Assembly (NCBI RefSeq): GCF_958450345.1
Contig: NC_088780.1
Coordinates: forward strand, 2,974,501 to 3,038,500
Origin: Calliphora vicina
Lineage: Eukaryota; Arthropoda; Insecta; Diptera; Calliphoridae
Direction: 5' to 3'
DNA: 64,000 nt
In this document: one piece after another, positions 24,271-35,763 of the stretch
How the letters are laid out: each line of letters starts with the position of its first letter
Numbering within the stretch: the stretch's first letter is position 1
Made by a program: the position numbers and the translations under genes
Notes under the pieces: model-generated
What the model saw: only the letters and a program-made list of their open reading frames with translations
What the model was told of the DNA's origin: nothing
Databases searched by the model: none

Positions 24271-25984
24271 TTAGAAACAAAAAAAACTTTGTTATTTTCA
24301 CTATATTCTACAATAACTAAGTGAGAATAAGTGACAGATAGTACCCTTCCCAATGACATATAAAAACGTAATTAAAAAAATACGCCATCTATTGTAAATT
24401 CAGAATTTTTTTCCAACATAGTTACTTTAGCTAATTTTGTTGTTAATAATTGTTTTGAATCCGAGTCATTTATAATTAATAACAAAAATATTCATTGCCA
24501 ATTATTCATATATTAAATTCCAGTTAATAAACTTATTAAAATTGCATTAAATCTACCTTTTTTATAAGAACTTTCTTAAAAAATCTTTTATTATTTACAT
24601 TAATGACAAAACTTTTCTGAAAAAAACAACACCATAATTAAAATGCTGCGGTCAGCTTGAGAGAGAAAACATCAAAAACTTTTGTAACAAGAAAAGCGAA
24701 TTAAGTTTGTATCCTTATTTTGAGAGATGATTATCATAATGTACTTTTACTTATGCTTCAATACTTTTTCTATAAAACTGTTGTTTATTTTATTATTTTT
24801 ATCATCATCGTAATAATAATAATAATGATTATTTTTGTTTTTAATGGACAAAAGGTAGAGAATTCTCTTAAAACCGAAATAAAAATATATCAAACAAACT
24901 AAACTAACCAGCCACTTAAATAAAAAAAAATACACACAACCTTAACAATAAGGGGCATAAAAATAGCAGAATTTGTTATTTAGCTAAATACAATGCCTTT
25001 TCAAGTTTCTAACTAAACTTTTGTAAAGAGAAAAGTTTTATAATTTTTATATTATAGCTATTCTTATGATTTTTAATGTAAATTTTCCAGTTTCATTTTG
25101 TATATTGCAAAGTAAAATTGTTTTACTGTTTAGCTTCCGTTTCCTCTTTAAATATACATTCATTCATACATATTTATACTTTGGCTAGTTAGTTGTAATT
25201 GTAATGTTGTTGATGTTGTAGTGGCTGCTTCAATAGGTAATTACCATAATAAAAGACAAAACAAACAGAAAAAACCGAAGAGAACCTACAACACAACATA
25301 GGATGGGAAAATGATTGAAAAAAAGAAACAAAAACAACCTCAACCAACAATAAAACTGCTGTTATGCAGAAATGAATTGATTGAATAAAAGCAAAAGGAT
25401 GTTGACAGAGATATAAAGATAATTTGATTACACTTTCAAAATTTGTTTTTCTTTTTATCGACGAGTTCGATTTCTTGATGCCTTTATAGGAATGTTTAAT
25501 TTTTTTTAAAAAAAACTTTATACAATTTTGTACTCTCACTTTGTTTCACTTGTTCCAGTAATTAATTTTAAATATTTATTTTGTATCGAATGCTTCAGAA
25601 GTTTTCCTGCAAGATTGTTTCTGTTTTCCTGAAACTGATAATTAATTTTAAATATTTATTTTTGGGCGTTGCGCGTTGTCTCTGCAACCATTTAGTCTTG
25701 TCTTTTATGTGAAATAAACATGACAAGAGAATTTTACGACACTTTAATTGAAGTGCTTTTTGTGTTGTTAAATAATAGTTATTTGTGGTATTAAGTTCGT
25801 GATTTTTGTTTGTAATTTAAATATGTAGTATGTTAATTTAGCAGATTGATTTGTAAATTTTTAAATAAAATATAAAATCTTATCGACAAAATGACAAAAA
25901 TATCCTCATCAATGAGGCTGACTTGTACAGAACAATAATTTACGATTTACTGTAATTTTTCGATATTTAGTGTAGCTCATTAAC
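24271..25984. other. AT-rich intergenic DNA with ATA/ATC microsatellite
   Basis: No gene is visible. A trinucleotide ATC/AAT run is at about 24799-24828. The longest open stretch (25189-25539, - strand) is low-complexity with no recognisable domain, so it is not called. Confidence 0.45.
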
Positions 25985-26240
25985 GTTTTGACAATAACCC
26001 AATACCCCCTTAAAGTATACCAGAACCAATTTATGAGTCGTTGTGATCAAATTACAGCTCTTAATTTTAAAGCTAGTTTAATTAAATTTACCACATTATT
26101 ATTGGTCCACTGTTTCATCTAGCACCCATACAAATTGACTTAAAAATACCGTTGTCATCACAAAATTCACAGACGATGTAGTCTGTTTGCATATTATCTT
26201 ACGGATCTTGAACTAGGATCTATTTATGTAACAATGTATG
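25985..26240 (+). repeat. Dispersed repeat family B, short diverged fragment
   Basis: It carries the 'CCCCCTTAAAGTATACC' block and the 'TTTCATCTAGCACCCATACA' block seen in the copies at 5031 and 47596. The rest has diverged. Confidence 0.45.
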
Positions 26241-26380
26241 TAACAAATAAAAACCCATGATATCTTAATGTTTGTATTGGGTATATCAAAAATGCGGGAT
26301 TTTCAATGGAACGCGGTTTTTGTGTTTAATAACTTGTATCTTATTTTGAAGGGTAAATATCTGTCATTTATTCTCACTTA

Positions 26381-26744
26381 TGGTGTTTTCTTTTCTGGCA
26401 TATGCATTTATTCTGTCTTTTACCCCATTTGTGTTCTTTTCCAAAAAAAAATGTAGTTTGGTCGTGTTCTTTTCTAATAATGTTACCCTAAAACCCTGAA
26501 TATATGCTACATGTTTCACCCTCAATTTTTTCAAATGGTTAGAAATGCTCCACTTTTTATGTAAGCAAAAAGTATAGTTTTATAATATTTAGAAGGTACA
26601 GAAAAGAAAATTGCATAAACGGTAATGATTTTTGTTCTATTGTGATCATTAAAAATGCAACACATTATGAGGATATGGGTAACATTTAATAAATAGTACA
26701 AAATATTATATAGGCAACATTTTGTGTCAGAAAAGAAAACACCA
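26381..26744. mobile_element. PIF/Harbinger-like MITE, intact copy (364 bp)
   Basis: The termini are a perfect 17 bp inverted repeat, TGGTGTTTTCTTTTCTG and CAGAAAAGAAAACACCA. The trinucleotide TTA stands on both outsides (26378-26380 and 26745-26747), the TWA-type duplication typical of PIF/Harbinger. There is no coding capacity. Open frames on both strands belong to the repeat. A second, eroded copy lies at 11921. Confidence 0.75.
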
Positions 26745-26789
26745 TTAGTTATTGCACATTTTAATGTAAAGCCCAACGTTTTTTTTTTT

Positions 26790-28250
26790 GCTTCAAAAAT
26801 TTTGCATTTTGTACCGACGAATCATCATATGCGGGAAGTTTTGCTGTACTTCTTTAATTTGAAAAAAGTGCCTCTGAAACATACCGATTGCTCACGAAAG
26901 CTTATGGTAAATATGTTTGTGCAATTCAGAAGATTTTGATGACCCGAAGCGTAAGAGATCGTATGTGTAGCCCAGCCAACGAGTCGAATCGACATCAAAG
27001 CCAAATATCCATAGCGCTAAGGTAATTCTCTGTATTTGGTGGGAGCAAAAGTGTCCTATCTATTATGAGCTGCTGAAATCTGACCAGACCATCATAGGGA
27101 ACCTGTACACAGAAAAAATTATGACAAATCAATTGTCATATTAATTACCATATTCGTCAATACAATTATTTTTTTAATTAAAAGGGCACCAACAACCGAT
27201 TTTGTAGATACAAAAAATATTTTTGTTACTTAAAATTGTTAACTCTCAACAATATATTTTAACGAGTTTGTGATATTAAACAATAAATTTGTTAATAGTC
27301 AACAGTAAAATTTTAACAATAGATTTGTAACATTGAATAATTATATTGTTACTAGTTAATTATATACATCTGCAATAGCTTTTTATTCTATTAATTAAAA
27401 ATGCAAATTGATGGTTTTAATTGTTTTTTATTATTATAAGCAAATTTACAATTTATTATAATTACATATATAAATTGAAAATATACATAAAGTTAAAGCA
27501 CGCATATGTTACCATTTTCTCAGCTTTTTAACCAGTTATATGGCCAATATCCCCTTTCACGAATGTTCCTTCTACACTCGACGCATTTGATGATGAAAAT
27601 TGTCCACTGAAATCCTGTTGAAAAAAAGTTTTGTATATAAAATCGATTTCCAATATTTGCCTATTGCTATATTATAGTCACAGATTCTACTTACCATCTG
27701 GAATACTCCAATTCCTTTATAATTTATAAAAGAAAACATATTTCTTATGAAACAAGAAATGTGTATATTTTTCTTTAATTTTTATTTTCTTGACACATTT
27801 ATTTTTGTTATTTTCAATATAATATTCCTATTGAATTTTAACAACTGAAATTGTTAATAAATATCTAAAAGAAATTGTCGATATGAGTACTAAAAAAACA
27901 TATTAAATTAAAAAGTTATTGAAAATTTAAATCATATTTCAAACAAATTTTTTCAATTACTTAATAACTGTTACCATTTTTTTCTGTGTACCGACTTGTT
28001 TGAAGAGTGAATTGAAACCGTAATATTCCATCATGATAACACTCGGCCACATGTTGTAATATTTAGAATGACCGTGCCCAGTCCGACTCTCTCTGGGATA
28101 CACTTCATATTGGAACAGAGTATCCGATATTGGCTTGATTCGTTCTTGGCCTCAAAAAATGAGCAGTCCTTGTGGATCGAAATCCAAATGTTGCCAGAAA
28201 GATGGGAAAAGATCGTAGCTAACAATGGCCAATACTTTAAATAAATTTAT
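26790..28250 (+). pseudogene. Decayed mariner transposase split by a MITE
   Basis: The order of pieces is an N-terminal helix-turn-helix remnant near 26830-26940 ('MREVLLYFFNLKKVPL'), then 'DPKRKRSYV', stop, 'PSQRVESTSKPNIHSAK', 'WWEQKCPIYYELLKSDQTI' and 'IGNLY' up to 27107. The MITE at 27108-27988 follows, and then the C-terminal part to about 28230, where 'LPERWEKIVANNGQYFK'-type mariner sequence can be traced across frames. Several stops and frameshifts make it dead. Confidence 0.75.
27108..27988. mobile_element. MITE with CACAGAAAAAA ends and TA target (881 bp)
   Basis: The left end CACAGAAAAAATTATG and right end (reverse complement CACAGAAAAAAATGG) are inverted, and TA lies on both sides (27106-27107 and 27989-27990). 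The surrounding DNA is mariner transposase on both sides, which fixes the insertion boundaries independently. The interior repeats AACAATA..TTTGTTA words (27225-27350). There is no open frame. Confidence 0.8.
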
Positions 28251-28586
28251 ATTGTAAATATGTTTAAAAATAAATGCTAAAAATTTAAAAAAATCCCGCA
28301 TTTTTAAGTCATACAAACAATAAATATTTTTACTAATATATTTCAAACTATGTTATGTATTTAGACAACATGTACATATATTAAATGAAAGCTATTAACT
28401 GTTTTACAAAACATTATTTTTCATAATTTTTTTTGGCAAAATGACGACGAGAATGAAAATATCAAATTTATCCACTATATATATAAAATCCTAAAATTCA
28501 TTCCCATTTTTTACAAACTCAGAGAAAAAAGAACAAACTTCAGTTCAATTATGATCTGTTAGAAAGCAAGTCAATGCACGTCTTTA

Positions 28587-29038
28587 CACGCAGAGAAAAA
28601 AATATAGTTGTACATATTTACCATAACCACATCTACATTTTTACAAGTTTTTTAACAATATTAAGATCACTGTAACCATAATATGTTTAGTTTACCATTG
28701 TAGCAATCATATATATGATTGTAGTAATTAAGTATATGCTTGTGGCAACTATGATGTGATACTTCACCATATTGTTGTTCTCCTATTATGGTTACCATAC
28801 TCTGTTGTTCTTTGATATAAGGATTCATCATGAACATGATTGCCATAAACATATATTTATTTAATACAATTATATATATGATTGCTACAATCATGTGAAT
28901 GGTTACTTAAACATATTATGGTTATCGCAATCATATACATAATTACAGTGATTACAATATTGTAAAAATATATTTAAAAAGGTTATAATATTTATGGTAA
29001 ACTTGTGCAACTACTTATATTTTTATATTCTATGGGTG
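28587..29038. mobile_element. MITE with CACGCAGAGAAAA ends and TA target (452 bp)
   Basis: The left end CACGCAGAGAAAAAAATATA (continuing GTTGTACATATTTACCATAA) and the right end (reverse complement CACCCATAGAATATAAAAAT, then GTAGTTGCACAAGTTTACCA) form an imperfect inverted repeat of about 45 bp, with TA outside both. The interior is a chain of 'AACCAT', 'ATCATATATATGATTG' and 'GGTTA' palindromic words. The end sequence is close to that of the element at 27108, so the two are probably relatives. Confidence 0.7.
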
Positions 29039-31101
29039 TAGTAAAGCATTTTATTTAATTTTCCACCAACACGGCAAACAACAAAACAAATAAATATTTA
29101 TTTTCATTCATACTCCTACATATTTACAATACATACAGATCTCAAACAAGAGAGTTTATTATGAAAAATAACAACATTTCAATAGAAACCAAATTCTTAC
29201 AATGTAAAATCTCTAACATACAAACACTTAATATACAAGAGAAAATAAAAATATTTACAAAATATAATTAACAGATGTTGTCAGTCAGCACTGGTGTGAC
29301 TTGGACCCAGAGCCAAGGCCACAATCAGTGATGGTGCCACCTCTACCATGACTTTTACTTGTTCAGTTTATTTATGATGACATTCCTTTCTTTCTTCCTT
29401 CCCTTAGATTCTGGGAAATCTTTTCCTTATTTTGTTTATGTTGCTTTTGTTTGGTAATAAAATTTGAAATTGGACTTTATGAATAAGTGATGATGATGCG
29501 TTGGCGTACATTTCCTTTTACTCCTCCAGCTAAAAAAAAGCTAAAATTTTATTTTCATAATAGCTGGCCTCCTTTGAAGTTTCATGCCCTAGACCTACTT
29601 TTCCATTGGATGGGTTTTATGCCATTTTAATTATAATTGTTTCATAAACATATTGTTGTTATTGCTAATTATTTTTATTATTATTCGTTGAATTTCAACA
29701 TAAAATGTTGTGTTATTTATGAAGCAAAAGTTATAATAAAAAATGTATTTTTAATAAACTGAAAATGAGGCGACGTAATAAAACTTAACCATTCGTTGCC
29801 GTTACGTTTCGTTACATTTCCTTTCGTTAAAATTTACGTTCAATTGCAAAAGATTTTGTTTATTTGCCAGAAATGAAGAAGTAAATGTAACAATTGCCAA
29901 TAAACGAAACATGCTGTTTGTCGTAAAATCTAAAGCAATTTCTTTTACGTATCACACAGATTTATGTGGTTTTTACTTTGATTTAACGCTCATATTTTCA
30001 CACAAATGTCATAATTTATAGTAGAGCGAGTGATGTTAAGTGTATAAGAGTGTGATTTGTTATTGTTCCTTTTTGTTTATTTAACAATGACACTTGGCGT
30101 ATCTTTACAAACATATACAACATAGTACATGAACTAGAATGTTATTTCGTTTGCCATCTCACTTTCGTAAAACATTAGGGAATTAGCGGCTCATAAAAAT
30201 CTGTTGAAAACCAATACAAACACAATGGAGAACAACATGGCAAAAGCAATTATTTACACTTTGGCCATAAAAAACAAGAAAACCTATAACCTTTATTTCC
30301 CTCATCTCCAGCCATAAAGAAATTTGTCTCAATGTGACTGTGTCCACCACGCCATGCTACAAACAAACAAACAAACTCCCTAGCCTCGCCAGTTGCCGCA
30401 ATAAGCATAAAATGTTGTTGAAAGTTAAATTTATTACTCACATATATTTGCTTTTTATTTTTGAAATCGTTTTTGTTTTTGGTAGTATTTATTTTTTATA
30501 GAGTGTATGTGAGGTTTGGTTCCTTTTTCTTTTTTTCTGGTTGGCGTAATCATCAATTTTATGGGGTTTACATTATTTTTTTTTTATTTACTCCCTAAGA
30601 AAATGTAAGAGAACCACGCAAATTTGTTGTAACGGTTTTATTTTGTTTCACTCTCCATTTTTCTTTTTATATTTTTATGTATTAAAAATGACTTTTTGAA
30701 TAATGTACGAATTTCATTTCAACACACGCACTCACATCTAAAACCAGCATGCATATCGCAAACGCATACACTCGGAGAAATTTATGTGTTATGAGCACAA
30801 ACTTACTTACATAGTTTTCATACATTTATTTTATTCATTAAACATTTTTATTTTCTTATTTACTACCCACATTTTTTTCTACAAAGTATATTTTTTAAAA
30901 AAAAGGACCAAGGTACTTTTTTTAAAATGTACTTTTTTAAAAGATTACTTTTTTAAGAGTCTTTTGATACAAATTTATTTTTTTTAAAAGGTATTTTTAT
31001 TTAAAATGTACTATTTCTGATATAGAGATACTGTTATTATTATTTGCCTTAGAGTAATTAGTTGGATTCTCAAAAATTGCGAATTAAATTACAATGCTAA
31101 C
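29039..31101. other. AT-rich intergenic DNA, one small GC-richer island
   Basis: No exon could be proven. A GC-richer stretch at about 29278-29355 stands out. On the - strand it reads as a short open frame ending 'VEVAPSLIVALALGPSHTSAD' before a stop, but no acceptor or upstream exon was found. A T/A homopolymer-rich block with repeated 'TACTTTTTTTAAAA' words lies at about 30880-31010. Confidence 0.35.
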
Positions 31102-31105
31102 ATAT

Positions 31106-32932
31106 TGTTACGTTTTAACCTTTTTAAAACGTTTGTTTATTTCCTTTAAATAAACCGGATAATTTTGATTTCAAATAAAAGCCCTTTAGTAGTTTGAAAA
31201 TTGTAACAACTCTATATTTATTTAAAATGTACAACAACTAGTGTTTATAAAAAACCGACTTTTTAAAAAACCGGTTTGTCGGTTAACCGAAAAATGGCCT
31301 TTTCTAAAAAACCGGTTTTTCGGTTAACCGACATCGAAAAAACCGGTTAAACCGGTTAACCGTCATATATGTGTAAAAAACATAAAATGTCCAATAAAGT
31401 CTATACAGCTTTAAAATTTGTAGTTTTTAGTAGTCAGGAATGGTTATATTAAATAACTATAAATAGACAAAAGTGCTGAGTTCATTTTATTTTGTAAAAA
31501 TTGCAAAATTATTATCTCAGTCAAATGGAATTGTGTATAAATATGCTACTAAATATATAATACGTACTTGTTTTAATTATTGGTTTATTCATTAAATTCC
31601 ATCCAAAAAATGTAAATCAATTTTTTAATTAAATTTTTGATAATTTTGAAATTTATTATCACCTTAACTTTCTGATACGAAAAAGAAAATGTTACAAGTC
31701 CTAAAAAAAGACCTATAAGATGCAAATGCACTTCTTCTTAGCTGTGATTATTTGTCATTATAAATCATACCAAATAATTAATAAAACTCCATTATCAGAT
31801 TTCAAAAATGTTTCAAATCATGGATTTTAGAACGTTTTTTGTCTCTCCTGCAATATTTCTGAAAAGCTAACAAAATGATTAATAAATTAAAATTTTAAGA
31901 ACAAAACACACTAATGAAGTCAAATTTTTATAGCTACATCGAATTCAATTTAACTTTTGGTAAAATCATCAATAAGGTTTTAATGAATCATTATAATGCA
32001 TTAGTAAGATTTAGCCTAAACTTAAACTTATAGAATTATGCGGAATTTAATTTTAATTTTTAATATTTTCATTATGTTGATTGATTCTGAAAAAGTATCT
32101 AAGTAAACTCATCGTCCTCTACTATATAGGATCATTGTAATTCTTAAAAATATTAATCTAAAGAGGTTTGTATTGTAAATCAGCAGTTTAGGTTTCAAAT
32201 CAAACCAATAATGTGTATCGAATGAATACTAAAAATGAAATACTAAAAATGGAATACTAAAAATGCACAAAACATGAAATTTATTAATTTTATTCCCAAA
32301 TTTTAAAAACCGGTTAACCGAGTGATAAAAACCGGATAAACCGGTTAACCGAAAATCAACATTTCAAATTAACCGGTTCGCAAAAAACCGAGATTTCGAT
32401 GAAAAACCGGTTTTTCGGTTAACCGGTTAACCGGTTTATAAACACTAACAACAACAGAATTAAGTAGTCACTCAATGTTTTTTTATACACGTTTATAACT
32501 TGTCAGAAATACAGACACTTTATAATTTATACGAATTCACTTGAAAAATATAGCACACTTTAAGGCACTCAGTTGATGTTTATTCAAATAGCGTCTCTGA
32601 TAAACTCACTCACGACTGCAACCTCTGCCACTATTTATAACACTGCCATCTTCACTCTAGATTGTTCTTTAACTGTCAAAATTCGAATATTCTAGATCTT
32701 ACTAATATATACGCCATCTGTGGTGTACTTTCTACAATGTTCCTTAACTGAATATTCGAATTCGAATACAGCGTTACCAACTTACGATCAAATCAACTGA
32801 AAGCTTTTATTTAAAAATGCCCACAGATATGCTACAGTTTGCTATTACAGCACTGTTATTTGAAAGCATTATGCTACTTTTAAATCAGCCCTTAAAATCG
32901 TTATATTTGAATTCAAGTACAATTTCGTAACA
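31106..32932 (-). mobile_element. Solo LTR (about 610 bp) split by a hAT insertion
   Basis: It begins TGTTACGTTTTAACC and ends TTTCGTAACA, with ATAT on both outsides (31102-31105 and 32933-32936). Removing the hAT element and one copy of its duplication gives an LTR of about 610 bp, in line with the 582 bp copy at 23212. No internal retroelement genes are present, so this is a solo LTR left by recombination. Confidence 0.8.
31239..32447. mobile_element. Non-autonomous hAT element (1209 bp) with CCGGTTAACCGG subterminal repeats
   Basis: Inverted ends TAGTGTTTATAAA and TTTATAAACACTA are flanked by an exact 8 bp direct repeat ACAACAAC (31231-31238 and 32448-32455), the hAT signature. The first and last 130 bp are packed with AACCGGTT, CGGTTAACCG and AAAAACCGG words in both directions, as subterminal transposase-binding repeats of hAT elements often are. 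The interior is AT-rich with no transposase frame. Confidence 0.85.
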
Positions 32933-32939
32933 ATATTTA

Positions 32940-33240
32940 AGATGGCCCTCCCAAAATTGGTAGAATGATTTCTGTTGATAAAGAAATTACTTGGTACAAA
33001 TTTCGAAAAGGGAAATTATTAAAGGGACCTTATATTTTAGGATGGACTGATCCTCTCAAAATTGGAAGAATGATTTCGGTTGATAAAGACCAAACTGAAG
33101 TTCTTAAAAGGACCTTATATGGACCTATTTTCAATTATTTACCTATAGTCCTAAACTATGGAGGAATAATTTCTGTTTATAACTTAGATATTGCGATTTT
33201 GATTTTGAAACTTACATATTTTAGAGATGTTCATTTATGA
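32940..33240 (+). repeat. Tandem duplication of about 105 bp
   Basis: The block 'CCAAAATTGGTAGAATGATT' followed by 'CTGTTGATAAAGA' (from about 32950) returns as 'CAAAATTGGAAGAATGATTT' and 'CGGTTGATAAAGA' (from about 33056). Further echoes of 'GGACCTTATAT' occur at 33028 and 33112. It keeps a 91-codon open frame on the + strand, but the frame simply follows the duplicated DNA and starts at a weak ATG. No domain is recognised and it is not called as a gene. Confidence 0.45.
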
Positions 33241-33935
33241 ACTTTTCGGTAGCTGATAAATACCCGATGTATACAAACCGCCCAGCCATAAAATACCATT
33301 CCGATCGAAATCCGTATTTTGCTTCTTCAGAAAAAATTAATTGAACAATTTTTTTCGGAATGAAACTTTTAGTTTTCTAAGTGGAATTGATATTTATTTG
33401 TAAAACATCTCTTTTGTTGTAATATACAAAACGATGTCAAATTAAAATCGTAAAAACATAATTATTATTTATTTTGGAAATTAACAAAATCCAAAGGAAT
33501 CTAAAGAAACTAAAATTAAATCGATCGAAATAATAATTACCGAATTGAAACCATTCCTAACGAAATGTGTGACTTTTTGTGTGGAATCATTAACGGACGG
33601 ACATCTTATAATCGACTCAGAAAGTTAGCATTTCGAGATTTTAAATAAATGTACATATTTGAAATAGTATAAAAATTGGAACATGTCTGCATATATATAT
33701 TTTTTAAACCAGTATAAATATTAAGGATTTTTCTTAAACATTTAGAACTCACGAATGTAGTTTTAACAAAAAAAAAAGACAAATTTTGTCTCCAGACAAA
33801 TAGGACGAACCTGATGTACACGTCCGTATGTGTAGAACTAATTTAAAAGGACTTTCATTAAGCGCTTCCTATATTTAAGTTTAAATAAAACAAAGTGTGT
33901 GTGAGATATCATTGACATTTTTTATTCTTTTGAAA
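33241..33935. other. AT-rich intergenic DNA, possible dispersed repeat
   Basis: The stretch near 33420-33560 ('GATGTCAAATTAAAATCG', 'AAATTAACAAAATCCAAAGG', 'AATCGATCGAAATAATAA') resembles 54630-54760 and may be a dispersed repeat. No gene is visible. Confidence 0.3.
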
Positions 33936-33939
33936 GGAA

Positions 33940-34570
33940 TATCGATGTCTAATTTTCCATGCCTTTGGCGCGTAAAACATGGGTTATGTTGGCTTTGAGG
34001 GACAATGTGGTTTGTGGCTTATTGGCAAAAACCTGTGACTTAAGAAAACCCCACAAAAAAAAGTCTAATGATGTCAAATCACACGACTTCAGTGCCCTCA
34101 AATCGCTCATGCAGAATGCCTTCCTATTCAAACAACATGTCGCTGGTATCCATATCATCTAATCAAGGCTAAAATAAGTTGGTGATCATCGACATATTGC
34201 GCTCGCCGTTAAAGGTGATGGCCTGATCGTTCTCAAAGAAATATAGAAATATAGACCAATAACGCCGATAGCCCCAAATTCAACACCAAGCAGGGAGTTT
34301 TTTGGGATGGATTGCACGCTCTTGGATCTCAAGTAGTTTGGTATCGTACCAAATTTCACAATTCTGTTTGTTGATGTACCGATTCCTCCAGAAATGAGCT
34401 TCATCGATGAATATGATTTTTTGATGAAAAAAGAACAGAACATCCATTTTGATAAACAATTTTATGATTTGCACGTGTTGTTGAACTCTATATCCGTCCA
34501 TGGAATAAAAGACAGCCAATTCAACAGATGTAGCTTTAAGCATACGGGCGCTATCAACTAACAAAGTTCG
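33940..34570 (-). pseudogene. Decayed Tc1/mariner-superfamily transposase
   Basis: Two reverse frames overlap. One contains 'IIFIDEAHFWRNRYINKQNC', the hallmark of the second catalytic Asp (DEAHF) in a Tc1/mariner-type enzyme widespread in arthropods. The other contains 'CDLTSLDFFLWGFLKSQVFA' then 'NKPQTTLSLKANI', matching the third acidic-residue region ('DLTPLDFFLWGYLKSQVYANKPQ'). The two lie in different frames, and the intervening part is short and shifted, so the gene is broken. The N-terminal half is absent. Confidence 0.8.
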
Positions 34571-35666
34571 AAAGTACCTATTGAAAGACCCCTTTATTTT
34601 TTATACAATAGCTGCGTGCCTATTATGATGACCACCAAATGTGCTAAAGTACAAGTAATATGTTTCAAACCAATCGACATTAAAAGAAAAAAAATACCAG
34701 AAACAAATTTAAAAAGCAAAGATTTCTACTTAACATTGATTTTTATACTCCCATATATTACGTTTTTCCCATTTTAACTTATTTTTTGCCACTTCTTCTC
34801 ATTGCAGATTGATATAATCACCAATAATGTCTACAACTGCCTACTTTTGATTATGAGCCTAAATGTGTGGTTTAAAGGTTGTATGAGAGACTGTATTTAA
34901 AGTATCAAAACAAAAAAAAAAACAGTAACATGACTTTTATGATTTCCTAAAACCATAAAACCATGCGTGCCGCTACAATAGTTAAAGCAGCAGCAGCATC
35001 GTCGTCGTTAAATCATCTTAAATTTTCAAGTGGTTTTTATACTGCATTAGAAACAACAGCCAAAACAACAACACCAACAACAACAGGAAGAGGACATATA
35101 AACCACACATTAGAAACAACAACAACATCTAGAGCACATCATCAACAAACATAACAGTCATTGTTGTTGTAGTGATAGTAGACGACGTATGTAGTAGAAA
35201 GAAACAATAGCAGCCGTAAACGATAAAATTAACTACACATCAACACACAATACGCCAGCAACAAGAACAAAAACAACAACAACAATCAAAAGAAAGAAAG
35301 CAAACACGAAAGGAAAGAAACGGAAAGCAAAGGAAAAGGGCAAAGTCATTATCATCGTCATCAACATCAACATCAAGAACATCCTCGACATCCTCATCGT
35401 CATCACCAACCATCATCATCATCATTGTAATTGCCTCCACTACTATTAGAATTTTCTTACGTTAGATTTAAGTTTAGTTAGAAGAAGAAGAAGCAGCAAA
35501 GGTTTTTTTTAGACTTTTAAAACCCAACCGTGGAGAAAGACGAATTTTGGAAGCCAAATCACAGTTACAACAACAATTTCAGCTATTTTGTGACAGAAAA
35601 TTGCTCGTTCGTTTGTAGCCAACACAACGACAACAACAAGAACAACATAATAAGAACAAGAACAAC
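34571..35666 (+). other. Upstream and probable 5' UTR region of the Ly6 gene
   Basis: From about 34960 the composition changes to CAA-, GCA- and CATCAT-rich triplet tracts (35053-35150, 35270-35300, 35360-35428, 35484-35504), typical of fly 5' leaders. A 63-codon open frame from the ATG at 34963 is Ala/Ser/Thr-rich and low-complexity; it may be an upstream ORF or chance. No clear TATA or initiator was pinned down, so the transcription start is unknown. Confidence 0.4.
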
Positions 35667-35763
35667 ATGCCGCTGCCGTTGCTGCCTTTGCCTTTTAACT
35701 TGTGGTCTTCAACCATTACAACAGGACTTGTATGTGTCATATTGATGACAACAATAACAAATG
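35667..35763 (+). CDS. Ly6 gene exon 1: signal peptide
   Basis: It encodes 32 residues plus one base (phase 1), starting MPLPLLPLPFNLWSS and continuing into a hydrophobic stretch. The donor after AATG is GTAAGT (35764-35769). Its junction with exon 2 restores a Val codon (G+TT) and joins the signal peptide directly to the mature domain. This is why this small exon, 14.8 kb upstream, is assigned to the gene. Confidence 0.8.

Noticed and set aside
25189..25539. 116-codon reverse frame
   Set aside because: Low-complexity translation without a domain; codon use and composition are the same as the surrounding intergenic DNA.
34963..35154. 63-codon Ala/Ser/Thr-rich frame as an independent gene
   Set aside because: It follows GCA/CAA triplet repeats of a probable leader. 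It could be an upstream ORF, but nothing supports a separate protein.
35530..35745. 71-codon frame overlapping the Ly6 start, considered as an upstream ORF
   Set aside because: It begins at GTG, not ATG, and is a shadow of the CAA-rich leader and of exon 1.
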